Assembly: GCA_036897095.1 (NCBI GenBank) | Contig: JAYMSP010003280.1 | Location: 1 to 20,366, forward strand | DNA: 20,366 nucleotides | DNA from: Plantago elongata | Lineage: Eukaryota; Streptophyta; Magnoliopsida; Lamiales; Plantaginaceae | Reading direction: 5' to 3' | Notes under the pieces: model-generated | Databases searched by the model: none | What the model was told of the DNA's origin: nothing | The model's input: the letters and a program-made list of their open reading frames with translations, nothing else | Part shown: positions 1-8,379 of the stretch, in pieces | Position numbering within the stretch: the first letter of the stretch is position 1 | Layout: every line of letters starts with the position of its first letter | Made by a program: the position numbers and the translations under genes

Positions 1-1520
1 ACTCGATGAATGCATAACTTAACTAGACACTATAAACTGTAAAAATCTGAAATAAGAGGCCAATATGGACTTTTTTTTGTGTTAAAATAGCACCAATTCT
101 CCCTTCCAAAGGCTAGTTTTTTGGAAATAACGGTAACTACATAATTACGGGTAAGTACCGGATAAACCAAATCAATTACATCCAGGTCCTAAGGCCGTGT
201 TTGGATTGCAAGACAAATGAATAGTGAATTAAGCTGGTCAACGCAAATGGACCTGGATGTAATTGTTGATTTAAGTTGACCCATCTGCAACATGGACATC
301 TAACGGGGGTATATGTAATTATCCCTATTTTTTTGAATTATCTATTTCTTTTATTTTAATATTTTAAAATTTAACGGAATAAATATATCAATTTTTTTAT
401 TTGTTATCTGTTGTCAGGCTGGGTGAAAGCTTGCCTGACCGTAGAAAAGCCCTAAAAATAATCACTTAAAAGTATTATGTATAATGATGAATTTAATATT
501 CACAAATGTTGTAATATCCATCCTTTCACATCGAACAATATCATATCAGAGTGACATGTCAAATGTTTAAAATTTAGTTGGATTGATCTATAATGTTTCA
601 AATAATATCTTATTGAGTCAACATATTATATCATGTTTCATATGTATATATATCACCGATATTTTTAGTCAAACATTTAAAGTTTTTAAATAGAATATAT
701 TATTATAATGGTAGTACTTCTTTTTTAATTTCTTCCTAAAACCGTATAGATAATTTCCAGTTAAATTTTAAACATCAATATGCACTTAATTAGTTAATGT
801 AATAACGACACTAAACCGAGTAGGTGGACGAGAAGCGATACTATAGAAGAAGTCAAATTGATCATATGAAATCAAGGGACTCCATGTTGACTCTTCTTAG
901 TCCACAAATTAACAATACGAATCTCTTCTAAACTATACAATACGACAGCCTTAATAATATGTCGACCTTAATCTAATCTTGTTTCTGCCGACGCTTATTG
1001 GTATTTGGTACCGACTACCGACAATCACAATTCGGATATTCTCTTTAAGTAGCTTGCAGAATATTTGGGTTAAGATTCAAGTACGCTTGATGCATCATGT
1101 TATAACTAGCAATTGGTTCCTAAAAGATATTCGGTTCATACGTAAACTCGATTTATCATTACCTTTTCAACTTTATGAACTCATTTTTAATAAAAAAAAA
1201 TCTCTTTATATAAACGCGCAACTTTTCAAACATAAAAGCTAATCAAATTAACTTGTTAAAATAAAAAGCTACTTAATCAGTTACTAGTTAACTATTCAGC
1301 TACCAACTATCTTTTCAACTAATTTTGCTAAATAGGGTAATAGTTTAATCGAATACTATACTATGATATGATAACTGTAATTTTAAAATACCAAAAAAAA
1401 TGATGATCGATAGGATAGATTCAGAAGAAGGAAAGACGTTTTGAGATTTTAAGCTACCAATAATGAAGAATCAATATAATTTTATACACATCATATCTTT
1501 ATAATTAGTCGACTTTTTAG
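1..1520. other. AT-rich intergenic DNA with no supported gene
   Basis: No reading frame with recognisable protein features is visible on either strand; open stretches here are short and of low complexity. The segment contains a 17-bp inverted repeat (listed separately). Around 290-335 a motif resembling common dispersed plant repeats (GGGATAATTACATATACCCCC on the minus strand, one base looser here) is present. The stretch at about 1190-1340, rich in AGCTACT/AACTATT-like words, resembles decayed MITE sequence, but no bounded element can be drawn. Confidence 0.5.
173..265. repeat. 17-bp perfect inverted repeat, possible MITE core
   Basis: The left arm at 173-189 (CAATTACATCCAGGTCC) is the exact reverse complement of the right arm at 249-265, separated by 59 bp that include GGCCGTGTTTGGATTG. 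Outside the arms, both flanks carry related but imperfect words (TAATTAC and GGG-rich), so the foldback may extend further with divergence. A GTGTTTGG-type core is common in plant MITEs. No terminal duplication was found, so the element class is undetermined. Confidence 0.5.
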
Positions 1521-1739
1521 ATTAGACGAGATTATAACCACCGCCAACATCTGATAATATGCATCAAGCATGGAGTCCTCAAATTAAGTCAAAAGTTGCA
1601 AGATTTCGTAAGATCCATTGACATGCCATTTTCATACAAGTCCCGTCCAAATTTGGTGAAGGCTCTCACAAAACACAGTGGGGAAGATTGGTTTAATGAT
1701 GTACTAAAACTGACTCGTAACGATGCCACGATATCTTAA
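1521..1739 (+). pseudogene. Unidentified coding-like fragment beside the Helitron
   Basis: A plus-strand frame stays open for 72 codons from 1521 to a TAA at 1737-1739, in a region otherwise dense with stops. It begins directly after an in-frame TAG. Its composition is protein-like, with segments such as LSQKLQDFVRSIDMPFSYKS and HSGEDWFNDVLKLTR and a balanced mix of charged and hydrophobic residues. The first in-frame ATG is well inside, so it is more likely an exon or a gene fragment than a complete ORF. I do not recognise the family. It lies about 150 bp past the C-terminal end of the oppositely oriented Helitron helicase remnant, so a captured host exon is one possibility. Chance openness is the alternative. 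Confidence 0.4.
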
Positions 1740-1889
1740 ATTTAAATATGTGAGTTATGTTGGTCAAATATATAATTATACAAGTCGAAAAAAATATAAC
1801 ATATGCGGTGTCATTAATATATAATGCCGTAGTAATAAATTTTGGTAAAAGTAAAATGTCAACGACGTAGATTCTTGAAAGTGATTTAG

Positions 1890-3670
1890 AGATTACATAA
1901 AACCTCCCCATACACCATATTGGTTGTACAATGGTATTGACTTCTTCATCTAAAACCAACACATTCAACCCCTTCTTGGTGACTCTGGATAATGCAACGT
2001 AAAGCTGCTCATGGTTGAATATTGACCTATGAAGGTAAGGACCGACGTGAGCTAGAGATTGGCCTTGATTCTTGTTGATGATCATGGCGTAGCAAACAGA
2101 TATGGGAAACTGTCTCCTCTGGAACCTGACTAGAAATTCGGTGGGGTTGGAGGGTGTAAGTAGCATACGTTCTACCAAGACCTTTTTGTGGCGTTCTTAC
2201 CAGCTATCATCCTGGCCTGTATGACTTTGTCCCCAAATGTAAGTCACGACCAGTCTGGTACCATTACATAATTCAATTGACTGGTCTATATTCATCAACA
2301 ACATGAGGGGACACTCAACCTTAAGACGAATACGGTGGTTCGGGATGCCAGATGTCCTAATGGTGTTAAGGAGCTCAGTGGAATACACATCCTCGCGGCT
2401 GACTATGTCATCTTCACTCGGACATATGATATCGGAACTCAAGTACTCATGTGCGTTACTGGGCAACATCGACATGACATAGTCATGATCTCATCAACGA
2501 TATCATTGGTCGGAGCTAATATGGCACGGTCCTGAAATAACGGCCATCGCCAATATGATTAAGGAGGGAGGGGTAGGTGCTCCTAACCATTGCGGCAATG
2601 GGATCGGTTGCATCGCGTATGAGTATATCATCGGGGAGCTTGAACTCAACCTTGCCATCATTTTGAACGCCAACGTCACCATTCCAACACACGACAACTA
2701 ACCACCAAGCTCCATAATCTCTTCAACTTCCTGTGTAGATCCACCAGCCTAAACATAGATAAATCAATACCACAAATAAATATTTGAATATGGTTCATAG
2801 CTACGATACTATATAAAATGATTGAACATAGAGACATGCACTAACCTGCAGGTGCATATTCTTCGTGAGCTTCAATACTTCACAATGAGGCCATATGGAA
2901 CGCGATGAAGACAGAGATGCATAAACAGCCCACTGCCTTTTGGTATGACAGGCAATATCTGTCTAAAGTCGCCGCCAAATACAACAACCTTGCCACCAAA
3001 TGTCAATGTAGAGGGATGGCCGCCAGGTCCTCTAATAACATCCCGAAGACTCCTATCAAGTGCTTCAAAACAGAATCTATTAGTCATAGGAGCTTCATCC
3101 CATATGATCTACCTCGTCTTCTGGAGCAAACCGGCCAGATCACTTCCATGGGTTATCCTACTACATACAATAGTCTCATCAACCATAAGAGGTATTGAGA
3201 ATCTCGAATGAGCTGTCATTCCCTTTAGCATAAGGAGTGAGCGATACCACTGGATGCAACCGGTAACACAATCTCATACTGAGACCTCAATGCAGAACAC
3301 AAAGTCCTCCATAAGAATGTCTTCCCCGTTACCCCATAACCATTAAAGAAAACCCCCCCCCCCCCATCCATAAACACAACATCCATGATCTTGTGATATA
3401 CAATTGGTTGCTCCTTGGTCAGACATAGATATAGCCGATCAAATTCAACGTGCATTTCATCGACATCATGAGCCATCTCTTCCACTATGAGATTGTTTAG
3501 TCCATCTTGGACGGCCACATTATCAGGCAGTGGCATTCCCTCATACTGAATCAATGAACTATCATTGCGAGACAACACTTCTTCCATATATGCAAGAGTG
3601 AAATTCCTTAAGTGTTCCAAAGTGAGTTCCAAATCTTCATGAGGAACGTAACCCAAAGTTATTTTCAATG
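1890..3670 (-). pseudogene. Helitron PIF1-type helicase remnant
   Basis: PIF1-family (superfamily 1B) helicase motifs are recognisable in order on the minus strand. Walker A appears as FFNGYGVTGKTF (3312-3347), where the usual second Gly of GGTGKT is Val. The Walker B region WDEAP lies near 3090-3105. [21 protein letters not shown] lies near 2930-2995 (motif III type). SGIPNHRIRLKVECPLMLL lies near 2290-2350. FQRRQFPISVCYAMIINKNQ and GQSLAHVG follow near 2040-2130, and the C-terminal YVALSRVTKKGL near 1955-2000. The reading frame shifts several times, notably near 2895, 2700-2480 and 2190, and the C-terminus dissolves after about 1890. A run of 13 Cs at 3353-3365 sits just before Walker A. 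Family placement is secure; loss of function is certain. Confidence 0.85.
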
Positions 3671-3744
3671 CTAATAAATGAAAGTAATCTTGAAATAAAA
3701 TTGAATTTGTAAAACAACTAACTTATATAAGAATATTACCAGGA

Positions 3745-4580
3745 AAGTTCATCTTCTTACACAGTCGGAATAATAAATCATCGGACATATACTCCCATGT
3801 TTGTTCCCAAATTTCCACGGGTTTAGCCATGGAGTTCTACATCGGTAGCATGCAAAATAAATGTCTCAAATAATGATCAAATCCCCAAAAACTTGCTTCT
3901 TTGGTTGCATCAATGTACTCTTTGTCGTCATCTAACAAACCCATAGCAAAGCAAGCGTCCCTATAAGTTGGATATAACACGCCAGCTATGGTCCTCAAAT
4001 CCTCGAAGCAAGTGGAACCCGAGTATGATTCAACATGATCCTCATATAGTATACTGGACCAGCCCTTGGGGGACATGATAAATCCTACCAACTTTATACA
4101 TACTTTGCTTCATTGATTTTCAAATCATGTTCTTTTTGTCCCACACGTAATGTAGTGGAACTCAGAGTACAAATACTGACGGGCTTCAGGGTGCTCCTTG
4201 TTGTAATTCATCCATTGCAGGATCTGAATATGAGCAATAGTCGGCTTCTCAATAAGATCTTCAATGAAATCACCGTCTTTGAAGCACAAAGTCTGTTCAC
4301 CATCAAGATGAAAAGACAATCGCTCCACAGTGGATCGCGATAGTGCATGCCATAGCCCCTAATGTGCCATACGGCCTCACATGCAGATACGTATCTACAA
4401 TGGACGTAGTCTTTGACCTCATTGTCAACAATGATCTTAGCTCCAATCATATCGACTCCCTTGTTAACATACTTGAACAAATACTTAATCGAGTTCGACT
4501 TGTTGCACCACTCGACATTTATATGAGCACCGCACTTCATCAAGAGGAATGAATTGTATGGAACGATGGACCTATGGAGT
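3745..4580 (-). pseudogene. Helitron Rep-domain remnant (Helitron_like_N C-terminal part)
   Basis: This is the 5' half of the surviving Helitron coding sequence. Conserved words of the family appear in order: RSIVPYN near the start, then AHINVEWCN, then IKYLFKYVNKG. The last has two tyrosines spaced YxxxY, the arrangement of the catalytic tyrosine pair in Helitron Rep proteins. RYVSACEAVWHI follows, then HPEARQYLYSEF, FEDLRTIAGVLYPTYRDAC, GLLDDDKEYIDA and KPVEIWEQTWEYMSDD. Frame changes occur around 4320, around 4130 and between 4120 and 4090, and in-frame stops occur near 3836. The Rep domain would nick and religate DNA during rolling-circle transposition; this copy cannot. The upstream HUH motif is absent because the similarity stops at about 4580-4600, where F-box-like sequence begins. 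Confidence 0.8.
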
Positions 4581-4639
4581 TTTTGTAAAACAAATAACTT
4601 TCCGGATTTTAGGCAACTGTACACATAGCGATCTCAACC

Positions 4640-4995
4640 TCGACATATCTAGAGCTTTTCCACTTGTTTCTAGGCAGCTCGTCAAACCTTACATTTGCAT
4701 AAATTCTTGGCACCTTGGCTATATTTTTGAACTTCGTGTAGCTGGTAACAAAAAATAAATTCAAATAAGTCGAAAAAAATCAGAACAATAAGGAAGATAT
4801 GACTATAACATTAGATGAATAAAATTTTAACCATTGAATGACGGTTTTGCAATCTTTGATGATGTTGATTGCCACCATATACTGATCTTAACTTCCAACT
4901 CACTTGGCAAATCAGTGAATGTCGTCCTCTTGGTCCCATGGCGGTTGTGTTTTTTTGTATCATCATGATCTTTGAAATCTGTAACGAATTTGCAA
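4640..4995 (-). pseudogene. F-box protein fragment, At2g35280/At1g67623-like (copy B)
   Basis: On the minus strand a TATA-like TATATAAA (5037-5030) is followed by ATGs near 4974 and an F-box-type start, TFTDLPSELEVKI (about 4915-4875), in a frame shifted from the first ATG by one base near a run of seven As. After a probable intron ending in TTACCAG (acceptor about 4753), exon 2 reads YTKFKNIAKVPRIYANVRF, then DELPRNKWKSS. That matches the segment following the F-box in this plant family, where it normally reads SCK.F.EIA....VY..V.LDK.P. A TAA follows at about 4610, and Helitron sequence starts next to it. The C-terminal half expected in this family is missing. F-box proteins act as substrate adaptors of SCF ubiquitin ligases; this copy looks dead. 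Family assignment rests on motif pattern only. Confidence 0.5.
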
Positions 4996-5029
4996 GAAAA
5001 TTGTATGTGAATAGCTAGATCAGATGGTG

Positions 5030-5037
5030 TTTATATA
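5030..5037 (-). promoter_or_regulatory. Candidate TATA box of F-box copy B
   Basis: The minus strand reads TATATAAA about 60 bases upstream of the first ATG of the F-box copy B fragment. Spacing is suitable for a plant core promoter, but the gene is broken and no transcription evidence exists. In a genome this AT-rich the word could arise by chance. Confidence 0.3.
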
Positions 5038-5340
5038 ATGAGAATGCATTATAACATAATTAGGAAAGATAATCAATTAAGTTGTCGTAGTATCTTCTAT
5101 ATAATTTTACCGTTAATATTGTTGAGCATGTATGGAAATAAGTTATATTAGTATATTATACATATTCCTTTTTCATATCAACAATATTTTTACATAATAT
5201 ATTTTTCAAATATAGAATGCATTTACACTACAACACTCTTACAATACTCTTGCATATATTATAAGATAATGCGTTTATAATATATTTTAGGTAAATAAAC
5301 CGTCTTTTTTTTAGATTTTATTTTCATAATTTTACACACC

Positions 5341-5470
5341 ACGCGTAAATCTTGTCTGAATTTAATAAACAGAATTAAACATAAATAACACGCGTAAATC
5401 TTTTCCGATTTTAGTAAACGGAATTAAACATAAATAACATGCGTAAAGTAAACGGATTAAACATAAATAC
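5341..5470. repeat. 49-bp tandem repeat, about 2.6 copies
   Basis: Unit 1 (5341-5389) and unit 2 (5390-5438) are both 49 bp and share the frame ACGCGTAAATCTT...AATTAAACATAAATAAC with a few substitutions. A third, shortened unit (5439-5470) starts with ATGCGTAAA and ends in ATTAAACATAAATAC, lacking an internal block of about 17 bp. It is a small minisatellite in intergenic DNA upstream (on the minus strand) of F-box copy B. Confidence 0.85.
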
Positions 5471-5545
5471 TAATTAATCGATCAATTATAATTGTATAGC
5501 TTCCATATATAGTTAACATACAATTAATGGGGTCAACGGAATAAA

Positions 5546-5728
5546 ATATTTCATATTTATTATTTTTTTTATGCATTTTTTTATCACCATTAATTCATAT
5601 AAATACTACTATTGATTCCCTACCATATAGATCGACCCCTAATATAAATGCTTACTATATCGTTACAATATTTGTCATGTTGTCATATGTGAACGCATTG
5701 AATTAATCATACATGAAATTAATATTTA
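5546..5728. repeat. Diverged direct repeat, copy 1 (about 180 bp)
   Basis: This segment matches 6896-7078 in the same orientation over its whole length. Shared words occur in the same order: TTTTATCACCATTAATTCATATAAATACTA, then ATATAAATG, ATCGTT, GTGAACGCATT and TGAAATTAAT, with substitutions and small indels between them. By eye identity is roughly three-quarters; no alignment was computed. Both copies lie on the 5' side of an F-box pseudogene (minus strand), as expected if promoter and gene were duplicated together. Confidence 0.7.
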
Positions 5729-6050
5729 AGAATGTGAGCTCGAATAATTATAGGATTCACGGTTGATTTTTATTTAATATTAGTTGAATTAGTATTTCTC
5801 AATTTGATTATCTCCATAAAATAGTACTGAGTCAAGTATTAAACAACTTCAGTTTTTTATTTACGTATAATGGCATTATTTTTGTACACGAAGTATATTC
5901 GGATTCAGTGTGACCGAGTTGTGTCGCCACATCAAGGTTTTGGAGTGATACACTTGAAATAAAGTCGACAAAGAAAAACTCATGCAATTAGTAGTTAATT
6001 AATACTTGCATTCACATTGACACATTTATTCGATTATGCCAATTATAGAA

Positions 6051-6388
6051 TTACATCCTTAATAAAACTTTTCTGTAAATAGCTTCTGGATGTCTTGCCA
6101 AGTACAATTTAGTTAGCATTGCTTTAGGTATGACTATATAAAAATCTAGTGGAGGTGCCCTCAAAACAGCTACATCCATACCAATCTTACTTAGAGCACT
6201 GCAGCTGGATATATAAAAATTGACGAAAGTCAAGCACATGTAGCATACAAAATATATAATATGTAATCATAAGTAGACGTATTGTAACCCTACCTCAAAC
6301 GGTATATAGCTCAATATTGCTCTCCATCTTCAGAGACTTTCGCTTCAATGATTGCTAGAACATCTTTTGACAACTCAAGTAGCTTCAT
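6051..6388 (-). pseudogene. F-box protein pseudogene, At2g35280/At1g67623-like (copy A)
   Basis: An ATG at 6388 opens a frame reading KLLELSKDVLAIIEAKV, an F-box-like start, then an in-frame TGA, then AIYRL ending at a donor (TTTGAG|GTAGGG, exon end 6294). An 89-bp intron (6293-6205) ends in ATCCAG. Exon 2 from 6204 continues SCSALSKIGMDVAVLR and later RHPEAIYRKV, ending at a stop at 6051. The phrase SC.AL..IG.D..VL, followed by ..PEA.YRK, is characteristic of the At2g35280-like F-box family as I know it. Intron position and phase (codon split two bases plus one) match copy B. The internal TGA, the truncated C-terminus and the loss of the normal downstream repeats mark it as a pseudogene. The product would have been an SCF adaptor. 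Confidence 0.55.
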
Positions 6389-6419
6389 AATGACTTTGGT
6401 CTTGTTCAAAATGTTAATA

Positions 6420-7390
6420 ATGACTTAATTCTTATATAGCAAAGCGAAAAATTAAATATGGACAAAATCGCAAAGGAAAGAATCTTGACACCATAAGTTT
6501 ATTAACGTAATTAGCTGAATAAATTTGGAGAAGATAACATGGATATCGTGATGGTATTAGTATCTTGCAGCTTAATTTGACATAATATTCCGTGAAAATT
6601 TAATTCGCCTTCTCTTCGATCGAACAAAATTCTTTGGCAAACTTGATCATCTCCCTCGTTGTTGACGGCCGAAAAAATAATAAAGCGGATTTAAATGAAG
6701 CTACCGAATTTATATAGGTTCATATGGACACGTATATGATAATTTTGATTTTATTTTAAACAAATATTATGTGCATAATTTGTGTATAATTGTAGTCAAC
6801 ATTAACAATAATTATGGCCAACATTCAAAATAGTAACATAATAAATTTACCAAATATAGAGACAATTTCAAATCAATCATAATAAATATGAAATTATAAC
6901 ATTCTATATTCATTATTTTCTTTATTCTTTTTTAATCACCATTAATTAATATAAATACTATTAATTCCTTATCATATACATTAACCTCAACTATAAATGT
7001 GCACACTAAATCGTTTTCATATTTATCGTGTTATCATAGTGTGAACGCATTAAATTATAAATACCTGAAATTAATGTTCAGATAAACTTCTGTGGCGTCT
7101 GCGTAACATATCTACCAAACCTTCCTTTTCCGTTAATAAATATTCTATATATACTTCACTTTTTATTTAATATTATAGAAAACTTTCCATATTACAATTA
7201 TTAATTTCATTTTACTTTTTCTGTGTTAATAAATAAGGTTAGAAAAATCTTTAAATAAGGTTAGAAAAATAAAGATTCAATCTAGCTCAAAGTTTTTTTT
7301 AGTTAGAATTGCGAATAACAACGGTATATTTATATATATATAGATATGCATTATAATGTTGAATTGGAATGGATACAAAATAGATACGGG
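6420..7390. other. AT-rich intergenic DNA upstream of F-box copy A
   Basis: No gene is supported. A minus-strand TATATAAA (6716-6709) could belong to F-box copy A. The second copy of the approximately 180-bp direct repeat lies at 6896-7078. A small 18-bp direct repeat (AAATAAGGTTAGAAAAAT) occurs at 7231-7248 and 7253-7270. Confidence 0.45.
6896..7078. repeat. Diverged direct repeat, copy 2 (about 180 bp)
   Basis: This is the partner of 5546-5728, in the same orientation and order. Landmarks are TTAATCACCATTAATTAATA, ATAAATACTATTAATTCC, GTGTGAACGCATT and TGAAATTAAT. It lies 5' of F-box copy A, in the position equivalent to copy 1 relative to F-box copy B. Confidence 0.7.
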
Positions 7391-7400
7391 GATCTACCAT

Positions 7401-8371
7401 CAGTCACGGACAGACTCATGCGCAAGGGGCAGCAATTGCTGCCCCTGAATTTTACATGTGAAATTATTATTTTACCTCCAAACCTAATTATCTTAACAAA
7501 TTTCATAATTGTGTACTTACAATATATTCAGAAAATGAAAAAGTCACTAGAATTTCAAAGAAATCCAACAACCACAAAGAACGGAACATAAAAGGGAAAA
7601 TCACCGGAAAAGATAATAGAAATTTAACAACAAATTGAGTATCAAGATTTTATTGATATTCCAGATTCTAAGAGTAATTGTAAAGAATAAAAACTTGCAA
7701 TTGCTTATATAAGTAAACTACTGTGGCACTGTACTCTACCGATCTACTCCGATCGCCACCTATCTACTCTTCTTCTCGGTGAGAAATTCCATCTCTAATT
7801 GCATAAATGTTGTAGTAGGTATTAATAAATTGTTTAGTTTTATCTTCTATTGAATTTTATTGGGAAGAATATGTGTATTGATGAATTGGGTTAGGATGTA
7901 CATACACCAACGCACCATGGTAGTGTACACTTTTGACTTGCCACGTTTTTTTATAATTAGTTTGATTTTGTGACACGTTCTGCACTTTTAATTTCTTGGG
8001 TATAATATATATTACTTGTTTATTTTGATTAGTTTGGTACAATTTTTAGGACTAATTGCAGATTAGTTATATAATTTGTTGTGTAGTTATTGTATAATTA
8101 TAATGTCTTGATTTAGACATTTATTTAAATGTTATATTATTATCAATATATAAAATTTTATTTTTAGATTTAAAAGTGAGTTGTCGAGTGAACGTTATAT
8201 ACACACTTTTATATGTGTATAATATTCAAGATAAAACTTTAGTGTTTCAAGCTTGAATTGTATAATTTATACGTTTTAGTATATTTATACAATGGTTTCA
8301 GAAGATTTATTTATTTTATTTTTAGTTATAAATTTTGCTATCCCTCAACAAATTTTCTGCGTCCATCCCTG
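7401..8371. mobile_element. Non-autonomous hAT-superfamily element with 8-bp target-site duplication
   Basis: The element is 971 bp. It starts CAGTCACGGACAG and ends CGTCCATCCCTG. Read as inverted repeats, 8 of the first 11 bases agree, and a subterminal block agrees again (AAGGGGCAGCAA on the left, GAGGGATAGCAA on the right, 10 of 12). It is flanked on both sides by the identical octamer TCTACCAT (7393-7400 and 8372-8379). An 8-bp duplication and CAG...CTG termini are the signature of hAT DNA transposons. No transposase frame is present, so it must depend on an autonomous relative. The interior is AT-rich, with a more complex stretch around 7700-7790 that may derive from a parental promoter or leader. 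Boundaries are secure because the duplication is perfect; the superfamily call rests on termini and duplication length. Confidence 0.78.
7426..7445. repeat. 20-bp perfect palindrome in the hAT subterminal region
   Basis: GGGGCAGCAATTGCTGCCCC is its own reverse complement and starts 25 bp inside the left end of the hAT element. The right end carries only a single half (GGGATAGCAA in reverse complement). hAT transposases bind subterminal repeats, so this may be a binding site or a hairpin-forming end. Confidence 0.8.
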
Positions 8372-8379
8372 TCTACCAT

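Larger units (their letters stand above)
1890..4580 (-). mobile_element. Decayed Helitron (rolling-circle transposon) coding remnant
   Basis: Read from high to low coordinates, consecutive minus-strand frames give the end of a Helitron-like N/Rep region, then a linker, then a PIF1-type helicase, in the order known for plant Helitron RepHel proteins. Open blocks lie at about 4580-4300, 4328-4125, 4091-3837, 3668-3225, 3100-2870, 2475-2197 and 2178-1890 and change frame repeatedly. At least two intron-like gaps remain: near 3741-3671 (donor after TTTCCTG, acceptor TTATTAG) and near 2845-2758 (donor after CTGCAG, acceptor TTTAG). The zinc-finger N-terminus and the HUH His pair are not visible, so the 5' part is missing. 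The Helitron termini (5' TC, 3' hairpin plus CTRR) could not be assigned. The copy is certainly non-functional. Confidence 0.85.
5060..6050. other. AT-rich intergenic DNA between the two F-box fragments
   Basis: No gene is visible. The segment contains a 49-bp tandem repeat (5341-5470) and the first copy of an approximately 180-bp dispersed direct repeat (5546-5728), both listed separately. Other open frames are short and low-complexity. Confidence 0.5.

Noticed and set aside
979-1242. 87-codon plus-strand open frame
   Set aside because: Low-complexity, AT-driven composition with no motif, signal or splice context.
2335-3211. Plus-strand open frames inside the Helitron region
   Set aside because: They are antisense to recognisable PIF1 helicase blocks and have no features of their own.
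7346-7591. 81-codon plus-strand open frame
   Set aside because: It runs across the left target-site duplication and terminal repeat of the hAT element, so it is a chance frame across an insertion boundary.
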